Of a stretch of 64,000 nt of DNA, positions 7,106-16,293 are shown piece by piece. The DNA lies in contig NZ_VYTY01000008.1 of the NCBI RefSeq assembly GCF_009821115.1, forward strand, positions 62,001 through 126,000, in the 5' to 3' direction. Positions within the stretch are counted from its first letter, which is position 1. Each line of letters opens with the position of its first letter. The translations under genes and the position numbers were made by a program. This stretch comes from Nitrincola alkalisediminis (GTDB lineage Bacteria; Pseudomonadota; Gammaproteobacteria; Pseudomonadales; Balneatricaceae). Under the pieces are notes generated by a model that ran no database searches, was not told where the DNA came from, and was given only the letters and a program-made list of their open reading frames with translations.

Positions 7106-8062
7106 TCACGCATAGGGCAAATAATCCGGGTAAAGCTCCGTGCGTGGATTTTTCATAAATGCTTCTATCGCTGCTTCCGTCTTACGCTTTTTAAATGGAA
7201 ACTGGGGTAAAAACTGCAGGCGAGCGAAGTGAAACTGAACATAATCGAGATAATTTACATACTTTGGCTTGCGCTTTGGCCCTAACTGATCGACCCATTG
7301 CGCATTTGGGTTGGCAATAAAATCGTTAATAAAGTCGCGTAAATAGTAGGCTTGGTATTTCACGAGCGATCGAACAATAGCACAGTTTGCACCTAAGCTG
7401 AGCACACCATTTTTTTGATACCTTGGGATGGGTAGCCAAAGATTCAAAGGGCCATTCATATTGTAGGGATCACATATGTCATTACGCATGGGAATATGCG
7501 CTTCTACGACTTGCAAAGGGTCATCTGTTCCTTCCGGCAACTGGATACAAACAAAACTCCCCCTAATCCACGTATATATAATGCGCCGTTTACGATCGAT
7601 TCGATAGGGATTGCCAACGGCCAGATTTAACAAGATCCAAGGCAGGACTATCAAGCTTATGCAAACAATACCAGCCACAATGCCACGGCCGTGAAAATCC
7701 AACTGCTCGATTTTGAATTGATCATAAGGCGTTCCATCACGTAGAAAGCCAGGATTGTCGGAGTCTTCATAAAACTCAAAAGTTGAGATAATATATGACT
7801 CACGGTATAACATCTTATGAATTGCCTTATACGCAACCCCTGGCTCCCCATCCTTTGAAAACCACCCCGGATCATAGGCTGGAGCACTTCCTAACATAAT
7901 GGCAAAAAAGATTAGCTTAAACCATGTATTTAACCCCATAGAGGTCATCGAAGGCACCTCTATCACATCCTCATCTATCCGTGTAATGGATAAGTTCATG
8001 GCTTCAATCACATCTGGGTTTTCCGTTGGATTGGGGATAAGTCGTAAAGGGGGTAATTGCAT
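7106..8062 (-). CDS. Two-helix membrane protein downstream of the effector, candidate immunity protein (DUF6708-like)
   Basis: This 318-residue protein has two hydrophobic helices, at about residues 45-61 (NTWFKLIFFAIMLGSA) and 127-150 (GIVAGIVCISLIVLPWILLN), separated by a polar loop of 65 residues. After the second helix comes a cytoplasmic-type domain beginning NPYRIDRKRRIIYTWIRG, which resembles what I recall as DUF6708, a family commonly found next to T6SS effectors. It starts 20 bases after the effector stop on the same strand. In Vibrio cholerae the VasX pore-former is neutralised by TsiV2, a membrane protein encoded immediately downstream. The same position and membrane topology make immunity the best guess here, without proof. 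Confidence 0.65.
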   Translation of the reverse strand: MQLPPLRLIPNPTENPDVIEAMNLSITRIDEDVIEVPSMTSMGLNTWFKLIFFAIMLGSAPAYDPGWFSKDGEPGVAYKAIHKMLYRESYIISTFEFYEDSDNPGFLRDGTPYDQFKIEQLDFHGRGIVAGIVCISLIVLPWILLNLAVGNPYRIDRKRRIIYTWIRGSFVCIQLPEGTDDPLQVVEAHIPMRNDICDPYNMNGPLNLWLPIPRYQKNGVLSLGANCAIVRSLVKYQAYYLRDFINDFIANPNAQWVDQLGPKRKPKYVNYLDYVQFHFARLQFLPQFPFKKRKTEAAIEAFMKNPRTELYPDYLPYA

Positions 8063-8081
8063 CTAAAAATCCTATTCGTTA

Positions 8082-10889
8082 TTAAAGCTGTTTTGGGTCT
8101 TCGATTATTAAAGGCTCAACCATGCTAAAACTCTGCTTCTCCCCATTAGAGAGAATCCGCTCATAGCGAATACCCAAGCGGAGTCTCGGTTGATTTGCAT
8201 ACGAAGACAGGTTGAGCGCCGCAACTCCCGGCCCCATCCATTCTGCCGTTATGCACCCCCCTCCTACTCTTTGTGGATCAGCTGTATCCTCCCAAGAAGA
8301 AAGGAATAAGCCTTGTGATCGTTCAACCTTGATGGATAACTGCCTTACTGCATCGGGATCCGTTAACCCTGGGAAGTATATTTTTAAATACCCATCCCGA
8401 TATTTAATATTCTCGACCTCGATATACCAGATAGCCTGCTCAAAGGTGCGCATCTCATCATGGAAGAGCTTTTTAAGCTTCATCTGTTCATCTAATTTCG
8501 AAGCGTCGAACTCCATTAACTTTGTTGACTCATCTAACTGGATACTAAACCTTTGAATCCTACTCATCCCCCAATACTGATCACTACTCCCCCAAAACCC
8601 CTCATAGACCCATTGTTCTAACTCTGAGCGCCTAACAGAAGCAAATAAAATACCAAACGCGAGTAAAACACCGCCGATAATGGCTAAAGGGAGTGCAACT
8701 AAAGAAAGTTTAGCGCCAACCATAGCAAGTAAAGCAGAGCTAGAGCCTGAAAGAAATCCACCGATTAGTCCCGAGGACATCATAATACTGCCAATTGCCT
8801 GCAGTGCATGACCCGTCATCAAGGCATAGTCCGAACGCTTATAGCCCTCATAACCTTGCGCGATAGAAATTAACAAACCAGCAGCAAGAGCGACACTTCC
8901 TGTTACTGAAGCTATAAAAGCACGACGTGACATATCCCCACTAGACACACCAACCGTTGGACGCTCGGGAATGACAACTCTAGCCCCGGGTAAGTTTGCT
9001 GCCAAACGTGCACTTAGCCGCCCCGAATCAGAAACCAAACGAATAAGGGTGGGTGATGCGTACAGGGCGCTTGCCGCAGAAACGACACCACTCAAGGCAA
9101 CACTCAGCTGCACTGCCGGTAAATTTGCTAAAGCGCTCAGTTTGGAGCGAGCCCTGAAATTATTGGCTTGATGCCATTTCTGAACCGTATCAAACGCTCC
9201 ATACATTGCAAACACCAAAGACATTCCCGACAATCCCAAACTGAGGTTACCTTTGCTCATGTCTCTCACATGTTCGTAAGCCACATAGTCCAGCGTTAAA
9301 TGCTGTGACATGCTTTGCTTGACACTGGCGTTTGACATACCGGAACCCGTTTGCGCAGATACAGCTTTCTCAAAAACATTGGACATATGTCCACGTAAAA
9401 AGACTTCATAGTGCTGGGCAGCAACGTTTGATAAATCACCCGTTGATATCTTTTGTGTACGTCTAACTACGCCTGATAGGGTCTCCATCTCACGAACAAT
9501 GATACGGCTATTGCCTTCGTAAAACGTGGTAGCAATTTCAGTGTGCAGCTCAAAAAACAGCTTGTTCATGCGCTCCAGCACCTGTGCATCACCAATACTC
9601 TCGACCATTTCGGAAGCCACACCAACAAAGGTTGAAAGTAAATTCGCCCAAATCGAATCTTCTTCACTATTGTCTTTTAGTTTGTCCAACACGGTTGCAG
9701 GTGCTTGTGAGTTGAGCTTGATTCCGGAGACATAATGGCCGAGTTCACTGGCAACAAACCCAATGCACTTTTCACAGCCCTCCTCTTTCGCACCTTTTAA
9801 CGCGAGCCGGACCTCATCATGCCAGCGCGGACGATTGGTTACGTCTAACGCCGACCAGAGCTCGATGATTTTATTTTGAGATTTTTCGCGCTCACTGGGC
9901 CCGAACTTCGCAAAACGATGTCGCTGCTCATCGGCGGCACGGTTGAAAGGGTCCGAACTGACTATATTGCGAGCCGCATAGGTCACGTTTTCCCAAAGAA
10001 AAATACCTCGCTTACGGTAGCGACGCTCAACATCTTTTTCAAAATATGGAACGGCTGCGATTGCCTTCGCGGTACTTAGAGCATAGTAATGGGTAGTTTC
10101 GTAGGCTTGAATATTCGCTTCAAGGACCTCAGCTAAACGCAGCAGGTCTTTTGCTTCCCCGAGAGTATCCTCAATAGCAACAATACGGGCTCGGGAATAA
10201 CGCTCTTGATGGGTGTCTTTCATACGTTCAAAGGGCGTAATGTCCAAGTCGCCAATGGGGGTGTGACGCAGGACGTTGGCTTCCCGCTCTTCTGGTTTAA
10301 TATGTTTAAAGTCCTCGATGTTGGCCAATTGGTCAAACGACATCGTGTGCGGATCTTCGCCATGCAAATCAATGGACTGCATCACCTTGTTACGCCAGGT
10401 TTCATCACGCTCTAGAGTTTCGAACATAAATGCTGGCCAGCGTTCCTCGCTGTAGGCAATGTACGTATTAATTGCACAGGTATTAACATAGGCAAACGGC
10501 TCCGCTTCCATGAGTTGAGCGTCCCAACGGCCTCGGGCTGTTCCATCTCTCCAGGTAAATTGATAATACTGAAATGTTTTTGCACAGGCCGTTGTTTCGT
10601 TTGGCGAATTGCAATCATCTGCTCGGGTTTGATAACGAAAAACTAACCAATATCCTTTATCTGTAACACCACGCCCATCAATGCTTAGATTACCGTAGAT
10701 ATACAGATACCCTTGGCGCATAGAGGCCAACTGATGGTGGGGAGCTTGAGTAATACCCGCTGGCCGAGTCAATATTTGGGGTAATTTTTCCGTATCTTCC
10801 AACAATATATCGTCTGAAATAACGTAACGACATGGATAAATGGGAATGATTTCCCTTGAGTCGCAACGAGCGATACTGTTTGATGACAT
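8082..10889 (-). CDS. T6SS effector, VasX-like pore-forming toxin (BTH_I2691 family)
   Basis: This 935-residue protein begins SREIIPIYPCRYVISDD and continues with the sheet-rich N-terminal domain typical of VasX-like effectors (LASMRQGYLYIYG, KGYWLVFRYQT). A long helical middle follows, then a hydrophobic block from about residue 560 to 754 with several helices (AFIASVTGSVALAAGLLIS, LSLVALPLAIIGGVLLAFG), and a soluble C-terminal domain of 181 residues. VasX of V. cholerae is a colicin-like pore-former that dissipates the target inner-membrane potential; this architecture suggests the same. It follows vgrG, PAAR and a DUF4123 adaptor, the standard delivery set. An AGAGGA ribosome binding site precedes the ATG at 10887-10889. 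Family membership is from recall of the N-terminal motif. Confidence 0.8.
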   Translation of the reverse strand: MSSNSIARCDSREIIPIYPCRYVISDDILLEDTEKLPQILTRPAGITQAPHHQLASMRQGYLYIYGNLSIDGRGVTDKGYWLVFRYQTRADDCNSPNETTACAKTFQYYQFTWRDGTARGRWDAQLMEAEPFAYVNTCAINTYIAYSEERWPAFMFETLERDETWRNKVMQSIDLHGEDPHTMSFDQLANIEDFKHIKPEEREANVLRHTPIGDLDITPFERMKDTHQERYSRARIVAIEDTLGEAKDLLRLAEVLEANIQAYETTHYYALSTAKAIAAVPYFEKDVERRYRKRGIFLWENVTYAARNIVSSDPFNRAADEQRHRFAKFGPSEREKSQNKIIELWSALDVTNRPRWHDEVRLALKGAKEEGCEKCIGFVASELGHYVSGIKLNSQAPATVLDKLKDNSEEDSIWANLLSTFVGVASEMVESIGDAQVLERMNKLFFELHTEIATTFYEGNSRIIVREMETLSGVVRRTQKISTGDLSNVAAQHYEVFLRGHMSNVFEKAVSAQTGSGMSNASVKQSMSQHLTLDYVAYEHVRDMSKGNLSLGLSGMSLVFAMYGAFDTVQKWHQANNFRARSKLSALANLPAVQLSVALSGVVSAASALYASPTLIRLVSDSGRLSARLAANLPGARVVIPERPTVGVSSGDMSRRAFIASVTGSVALAAGLLISIAQGYEGYKRSDYALMTGHALQAIGSIMMSSGLIGGFLSGSSSALLAMVGAKLSLVALPLAIIGGVLLAFGILFASVRRSELEQWVYEGFWGSSDQYWGMSRIQRFSIQLDESTKLMEFDASKLDEQMKLKKLFHDEMRTFEQAIWYIEVENIKYRDGYLKIYFPGLTDPDAVRQLSIKVERSQGLFLSSWEDTADPQRVGGGCITAEWMGPGVAALNLSSYANQPRLRLGIRYERILSNGEKQSFSMVEPLIIEDPKQL

Positions 10890-10997
10890 ATCCTCTGACC
10901 TTCCCTGCTTTTTCTTGCAAAACTACATTTGATTGATGACGCGATTTCTTTAACGATTGCCCTATGACAGGATGAACATTTAATTAATCGACTTATT

Positions 10998-12296
10998 TTA
11001 CGTTGTATCACTGGACAGCTTTAGGCTCGCAACATTCACCAATCGGTTCAAGCGTGTAGAGTCAGGCATGATACAGCTTTGCTCTAGCTCATCAGCAAGT
11101 TCATCGCGATCAAGCAGGTTGTCATTTTCAGATAAGCAAAGGCTCAAGAGTTGTCGAATTGTATTCCGATCTTGAAATTGATGCTTCTCTATGGAACTCA
11201 TGACGGACTCAAACAGTTCAACAGACATTCCTTCCTGTTCGACGAACTGCTGCCGTAGCCGGAAAACAAAAAGCTCTGTGCTACGACGATTCAATGGGTC
11301 AATTAACCTTCGATCAAACGTCAATTCGCAGCCCATTTTTGGCATCCCTTCGATAGGCTGAGTGGTAACAAAATCGATACGATCCATCGAAATGCATAGC
11401 ATTGAAGAAATTAGATTAGGAGGCATCAATGCAAGCCCCTTAGCAGCCGATACATGCATTAATACTATTAAAAAGAAATTACTTTCCCAAAAGCGGAAAA
11501 AAAGCCATTTTCCTTCCTCGTTTTTTACCTTAGTAAAGCGCCTAAAGTGATTGGCTAATTCATCAATCAAGGCGCGTGAACGAACATATACGCCTGGGTA
11601 CTTATCCCATAGATCGGAAGCCATCCCTGTGACACTAAACAACTGACGTGTGAATCGGTTATCTTCACGCAATTCGACCAGATAGGGTGCTGCCGATTTT
11701 AAACTCTGCTCGGCATCACCTTTAAACAGACATTGATAGTCTAAATCAGAACTTTCTAAGCGATCTAGGAGTAAAGGCACGCGCGCTGCATCTAATATTG
11801 CATAGGTTCGCATTGGCGGTATCTGCTCATCTTTAGAATATTGCATAATGTCTATGAAAGAAGCCTCCATTTCTGCAAAGAGATAAGGGCGCAGAGATTC
11901 TGGCACACTGAGTTTATCCAGTACGCCTTCTTGCAAACCGAGCGGACTGATATCGCTCAACAGGTGTTGTGTAAGCCAATCATCAACGTCAAAATCATCA
12001 GGGTTCGGCACATATTCTTTAAATTCGCCGATTTCGACTGGATGCTCCGATGAGATTTGCCGAGCCAGCGCAATCGCAGCAGAGTTTACACCCCGCTGGG
12101 CAAGCCATTGAATCGCAGGCATCGCATTCTCTACGGAGTAAAGAATGTAACCTTTGTTTAGCAGAGATTCGCGCGCGACCTCTGTGTAATCCTCAAGGTC
12201 TTTCGCCCAAATCGCAACTAAAACAACACATTGGTTTTGCCCATCGGGGGTTACGGTTTTTACGAAACATTGACCAACCCAAGCAAGATAGCTCAT
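10998..12296 (-). CDS. T6SS effector adaptor with DUF4123 domain (VasW-like)
   Basis: This 432-residue protein contains a DUF4123 domain at about residues 160-282: MRTYAILDAARVPLLLDRLE, YQCLFKGDAEQ, SAAPYLVEL, and the closing KWLFFRFWESNFFLIVLM. DUF4123 proteins load a specific effector onto the VgrG spike; VasW does this for VasX. The first 100 residues (MSYLAWVGQCFVKTVTPDG, IWAKDLEDYTEVARESL) form a separate region I cannot name, and about 140 residues follow the DUF4123 domain. The start is taken at the ATG at 12294-12296, nine bases after an AAAGGA site; the ATG three codons earlier touches that site and is less likely. It lies between PAAR and the effector. Confidence 0.8.
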   Translation of the reverse strand: MSYLAWVGQCFVKTVTPDGQNQCVVLVAIWAKDLEDYTEVARESLLNKGYILYSVENAMPAIQWLAQRGVNSAAIALARQISSEHPVEIGEFKEYVPNPDDFDVDDWLTQHLLSDISPLGLQEGVLDKLSVPESLRPYLFAEMEASFIDIMQYSKDEQIPPMRTYAILDAARVPLLLDRLESSDLDYQCLFKGDAEQSLKSAAPYLVELREDNRFTRQLFSVTGMASDLWDKYPGVYVRSRALIDELANHFRRFTKVKNEEGKWLFFRFWESNFFLIVLMHVSAAKGLALMPPNLISSMLCISMDRIDFVTTQPIEGMPKMGCELTFDRRLIDPLNRRSTELFVFRLRQQFVEQEGMSVELFESVMSSIEKHQFQDRNTIRQLLSLCLSENDNLLDRDELADELEQSCIMPDSTRLNRLVNVASLKLSSDTT

Positions 12297-12337
12297 AACA
12301 CGCATTCCTTTACCGTCAGATCTGCTACCAATGTCAA

Positions 12338-12595
12338 TTAAACCTCACTTTGAGAAGCTCCCGACGTAATTTGTCCGCCACCCGATGTTCGGCAACCAAC
12401 ATAGGCGATGGGCTTGCCATCATCTAATGCATGGGCCGCCCCCTGAACAATCACGCAACCGCAAGAGGCTCTATCTCCGACACGCGCCACAGGGCTGCCT
12501 TCAACAATTGCAGAACCACCACTCACTATGACTCCCCTACCGTGCCCTTTTCTAGGACAAATATGTGAATCCCCAACCCGTGCTATCGCTGGCAT
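12338..12595 (-). CDS. PAAR-domain T6SS spike-tip protein
   Basis: This 85-residue protein is a single PAAR domain: MPAIARVGDSHICPRKGHGR at the N-terminus, then repeated SGGSAIVEGSPVARVGDRAS and DDGKPIAYVGCRTSGGG units. His and Cys residues (HICP, CGC, GCRTSGGG) fit the zinc site at the tip. PAAR proteins cap the VgrG trimer and sharpen the spike. It begins three bases after the vgrG stop, and the end of vgrG (AGAAGAAGGA) supplies its ribosome binding site. Confidence 0.9.
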   Translation of the reverse strand: MPAIARVGDSHICPRKGHGRGVIVSGGSAIVEGSPVARVGDRASCGCVIVQGAAHALDDGKPIAYVGCRTSGGGQITSGASQSEV

Positions 12596-12598
12596 AAC

Positions 12599-14686
12599 TT
12601 AATCCTTCTTCTCTTCACATTCTTCACATATCGGTTGAACTTCATTTGCAGCTAAGTTCAACGTAGGAACTTGAGAGCCACCACTTCCCCCCATGGATAC
12701 AGCCCCCTTAAGGCGAATATTGGGCGCTTCTAATGTGATACCTGAGCCATCAAGAATAATCCTGCCAGCGGGCCCAGAAATAATAAACCTCTCAAACGCC
12801 ATCAAATGATGCACGCCTGTATTCGTTGTGATTTTACTGCCGACATCAAGCTTATAAGCACCGGAAACCTGACCATCAAAATTGCGTCCTGCTTGATATA
12901 AATGATCGCCATGAATGCCTTGTTTTAAGATATTTCCAACATTTTCAATACGATCTTTAGCATACTGTTCGTGCTGGGTACGGCCCACAGAGTAGTGAAC
13001 ATCACGCCCTATTGAGTAATGTGCATCCTGTCCGATGGATTCCTGATGATCATTTCCAACATGTATGGTCTTATTGTTTTCGATACTCTCGGTTTGATCA
13101 TTGCCAACAGATTTAGACCGATTGTGTCCGATCTGATGCATTTCATCGTTGAGAATCACTGTATTATGGTCTTTTTGGGCATGAAGATAGATTTCTTCAT
13201 TACCCGCGCTATCCTCAAACGAAAACTCATTAAACCCCTTCCCCTTATGGGTTTTACTGCGAATAGTAGAGCGGGTTTTATTGGCAGGCAGGCTGTTCGG
13301 CGGCATCTGCTCAGCATTGTACACTCGCCCGGTAATGATCGGACGATCCGGGTTACCATCGTAAAAGTCGACGATGACTTCTTGGCCTATGCGCGGGATG
13401 TAGATTGAGCCCCAGTTTTTACCGGCCCATTGATGACTGACACGCACCCAGCAGGAACTGTTTTCGTTGTTTTGACCGTAACGGTCCCAAGGAAACTGGA
13501 TTTTGACACGGCCATACTCATCGGTGTAAATCTCTTCGCCCTCAGGGCCGACCACCTTGGCATGTTGTGGGCCGAGCATTTTTGGCCAGCCGGTTTTAAG
13601 TGGTGGGCGGTAGACACGCGAAGCGGGCATGCAGACGAATTCGTTTTCGTAGCCGCGACTTTCTTCATCGCGACTGGTGTAACTGTAATCTTCAGCTCGG
13701 TGCTGAACGCTGACCAGTAAGTAGGTGTCGAGTTCTTGGGCAGCGTCATCATGGCGCACCAATTCAAACTGATGGCCACTGCGAAAACTGCGGCAGTGGC
13801 TTTTGCCAAAGACTTGATCATGCAGGGCTTCGTTATGCTCGGTGCGCAGGCGAATCAGTGGTTCGCCCAAGAGTTTGCTCTTGTAACGGCCCGGATAAGT
13901 AAACTGCTCGAAACGCTCAACACCCGGCACGTCCATCATGGCTTTATCAAAGGTTTCCATGCGATCCGAAGGCTTGGTGAAGTCATAATCACGCTGGGCA
14001 AGACGCCCTGTGCGAAACTCATGCTGGTGTGACCACGCATAGATGGCATCTTCGCTCAAACCGCTGCTGCGGTAACTGACCTTACGTTCTTCACAGACAT
14101 CCGTTCCAATGAAATGGTCGGACAGCACCAGCGTGTGCTTGCCCGCTTCGTGCTTGAAAAAGTAATAGATACCCTCTTCTTCAAACAAACGCGAGAGGAA
14201 GGTAAAGTCACTTTCTTGATACTGAACGCAGTACTCTCGTACTGGGTGTTGGCCGAATAAGCGAAACTCAACATCATTAAAGCCATTGTCCGCAAAGACC
14301 TCACTGGCAATCTGACGTATGTCTTTATTTTGGAATATTTTTGAGTCACTGGTTTGCGTTAAAAACCAGAGCCAAGGCACCACATCTGCACGATAACTGC
14401 GCAGATGTTGGAGTTGCTGACCCTCTTCCCGAAAGCGTCGAACATGAGCATTGATAAAGGTGTAGGCATCCGTTTTTAGCCCCTCCTCATCGGTCTGCAT
14501 GATTTTAAGCGTGACATTTTGGCCGACAATGTCGGCGGCCTTCACCGATGCGCGTTCGGAGTAGAGTTCGATTTCGAATGAAAAGAGGCTCGACATCGCC
14601 TCTTCGCCTTCTATTCGAGTCAATAAAAAAGCGTCTTCACCGAGAGGTGTATCGATGGCGAGTAAGCGGTTTTTTTGTGAATACAT
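12599..14686 (-). CDS. vgrG: Type VI secretion spike protein VgrG/TssI
   Basis: This 695-residue protein shows the full VgrG layout: gp27-like N-terminal region (LLTRIEGEEAMSSLFSFEIE, YYFFKHEAGKHTLVLSD), a gp5 OB domain around residues 400-470 (YGRVKIQFPWDRYGQN, CWVRVSHQWAGKNWGS, GQEVIVDFYDGNPDRPII), and a beta-helix needle (SVGNDQTESIENNKTIHVGN). A short tail with Cys residues (EVQPICEECEEKKD) follows instead of a large effector extension. The start is the ATG at 14684-14686; the longer frame begins with a TTG just before it. It heads a cassette of vgrG, PAAR, adaptor, effector and immunity. No hcp, sheath or baseplate gene is in the window, so the secretion machine must be encoded elsewhere. 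Confidence 0.95.
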   Translation of the reverse strand: MYSQKNRLLAIDTPLGEDAFLLTRIEGEEAMSSLFSFEIELYSERASVKAADIVGQNVTLKIMQTDEEGLKTDAYTFINAHVRRFREEGQQLQHLRSYRADVVPWLWFLTQTSDSKIFQNKDIRQIASEVFADNGFNDVEFRLFGQHPVREYCVQYQESDFTFLSRLFEEEGIYYFFKHEAGKHTLVLSDHFIGTDVCEERKVSYRSSGLSEDAIYAWSHQHEFRTGRLAQRDYDFTKPSDRMETFDKAMMDVPGVERFEQFTYPGRYKSKLLGEPLIRLRTEHNEALHDQVFGKSHCRSFRSGHQFELVRHDDAAQELDTYLLVSVQHRAEDYSYTSRDEESRGYENEFVCMPASRVYRPPLKTGWPKMLGPQHAKVVGPEGEEIYTDEYGRVKIQFPWDRYGQNNENSSCWVRVSHQWAGKNWGSIYIPRIGQEVIVDFYDGNPDRPIITGRVYNAEQMPPNSLPANKTRSTIRSKTHKGKGFNEFSFEDSAGNEEIYLHAQKDHNTVILNDEMHQIGHNRSKSVGNDQTESIENNKTIHVGNDHQESIGQDAHYSIGRDVHYSVGRTQHEQYAKDRIENVGNILKQGIHGDHLYQAGRNFDGQVSGAYKLDVGSKITTNTGVHHLMAFERFIISGPAGRIILDGSGITLEAPNIRLKGAVSMGGSGGSQVPTLNLAANEVQPICEECEEKKD

Positions 14687-14937
14687 CAATGTAACCTACT
14701 GTTTAGCAGGACTGATGCTCATGGAAAAGCGGGGCTGGCAGCGATTAGGCTCAGCAAAAAATAGAGTGCTCATCCATGAAGCAACGACGACTTCCTTGTT
14801 GTAAAACGGGCATTAAAACAATTAATGCGTTGGAAGGTCAACCCAACGTGAGCGTTTTTTGGGATTTTCATACTCATTATCGAGCAAATTTGTGTTTTAA
14901 TCTCATTCAATAGAGGCGCCATTAAGCGAGTATTGCG

Positions 14938-16233
14938 ATGACAGCGCTCTTAAATTATCAGTTAATTTATATGGATACAAAAGTGACAGAGAGTGCGTTT
15001 GTTACAGCCGTTGTTATAGGCGGCGGCCCTGCTGGACTTATGGCAGCGGAAACGCTGGCAACTCAGGGCTTGAAAGTGAGTCTCTATGAGTCCATGCCAA
15101 CGGTTGGAAGAAAGTTTCTGATGGCAGGTCGCGGTGGCCTCAACATCACCCACTCGGAACCCTTTGAGCAATTCTGCAAGCGTTATGCAGAAGCTCAACC
15201 GAATCTTCAAACCGCGTTAAATGCATTCACTCCGAATGATCTGGTTAATTGGTGTCATGGTCTTGGTATTGAAACGTTTGTGGGCTCATCTGGACGGGTA
15301 TTTCCAAGCGAGATGAAAGCAGCCCCCCTTCTGCGAAGATGGATAGAGCGTCTAAAGCATCAAGGGGTGGAGTTTCACACACGTCATCGCTGGGTTGGAT
15401 GGGATGACACAAAGCAGGCGCTTCGCTTCGAAACCCCACAGGGTACTCAACATGTTTCTGCAAACGCTGTCATTCTAGCGACAGGTGGCGGCAGTTGGCG
15501 CAAGCTGGGCTCAGATGGCCAGTGGGTTGAGTTGCTAAAAGACAAACAGATTGAAATCGCCCCCTTTAAACCCAGCAACTGCGGCTTTGAATGCAAGTGG
15601 AGCTCTATTCTTCAAGACCGCCACTCTGGCACTCCACTCAAGGGTGTGACTCTGACATTTGAAGATAACAAGGGTATTAAGTGGCAACGTAAAGGTGAAC
15701 TGCTGATTGCTAAATATGGACTTGAGGGCAGCTTAATTTATGCGGCCTCCTCGCCTCTGCGCGAAAAAATTATTGCTAAGGGCGTCGCTGACCTTTATTT
15801 AGACCTCATGCCAGACCGCCCATTCAAAGATCTACTAAAAGATATGAACAAACCTCAAGGCTCTCGATCCATCAATAGCCACCTCAAGCGCTTAGGGCTG
15901 AAACCCGTCTTTATCGATCTACTGAGAGACCGTTTAAGTACGGAAGCCATGCGAAATGCGCAAGAAATCACAGCTTGTCTAAAGCATTACCCTATTCAGT
16001 TAACCACTCCTCGCCCCATAGATGAAGCCATCAGCACAGCGGGTGGAGTCAAACTTTCAGACGTGAATGAGGATTTTATGTTGTCTAGATGTCCCGGCTT
16101 TTTCTGTGCAGGTGAAATGCTCGACTGGGAAGCGCCAACAGGCGGTTACCTGTTAACGGCATGTTTTGCTACAGGACAACATGCTGGACGCTCTGCATTA
16201 AATTGGATTCGGACACAACAGCCATCAAAATAA
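14938..16233 (+). CDS. BaiN/HI0933-like FAD-dependent oxidoreductase
   Basis: This 431-residue flavoprotein has the N-terminal dinucleotide motif VVIGGGPAGLMAAETLATQG with the acidic strand end LYES, the HI0933 signature GRKFLMAGRGGLNITHSEP, the second glycine motif VILATGGGSW, and the C-terminal FAD site GFFCAGEMLDWEAPTGGYLL. The reaction of this family is not well defined; relatives include YhiN and BaiN. The start at 14938 gives an 11-residue extension before MDTKVTES, so the ATG at 14971 is an alternative; neither has a strong ribosome binding site. It is transcribed divergently from vgrG, with 251 bases between them. Confidence 0.85.
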   Translation: MTALLNYQLIYMDTKVTESAFVTAVVIGGGPAGLMAAETLATQGLKVSLYESMPTVGRKFLMAGRGGLNITHSEPFEQFCKRYAEAQPNLQTALNAFTPNDLVNWCHGLGIETFVGSSGRVFPSEMKAAPLLRRWIERLKHQGVEFHTRHRWVGWDDTKQALRFETPQGTQHVSANAVILATGGGSWRKLGSDGQWVELLKDKQIEIAPFKPSNCGFECKWSSILQDRHSGTPLKGVTLTFEDNKGIKWQRKGELLIAKYGLEGSLIYAASSPLREKIIAKGVADLYLDLMPDRPFKDLLKDMNKPQGSRSINSHLKRLGLKPVFIDLLRDRLSTEAMRNAQEITACLKHYPIQLTTPRPIDEAISTAGGVKLSDVNEDFMLSRCPGFFCAGEMLDWEAPTGGYLLTACFATGQHAGRSALNWIRTQQPSK

Positions 16234-16260
16234 TGCAGATATCCACGACTTAGGTATAAT
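16232..16260 (+). promoter_or_regulatory. Candidate promoter of ppiB-lpxH
   Basis: A perfect -10 box TATAAT lies at 16255-16260, 34 bases before the ppiB start codon. The -35 region (AATGCA at 16232-16237, spacing 17) is poor. It starts at the end of the flavoprotein gene, so read-through from that gene is also possible. Confidence 0.4.
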
Positions 16261-16293
16261 TATAGATTCTAATAACCCATCAGGAATACGAAC

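Noticed and set aside
13387-13821. 144-codon second frame inside vgrG
   Set aside because: It is fully covered by the well-supported vgrG frame, with no ribosome binding site and no recognisable product.
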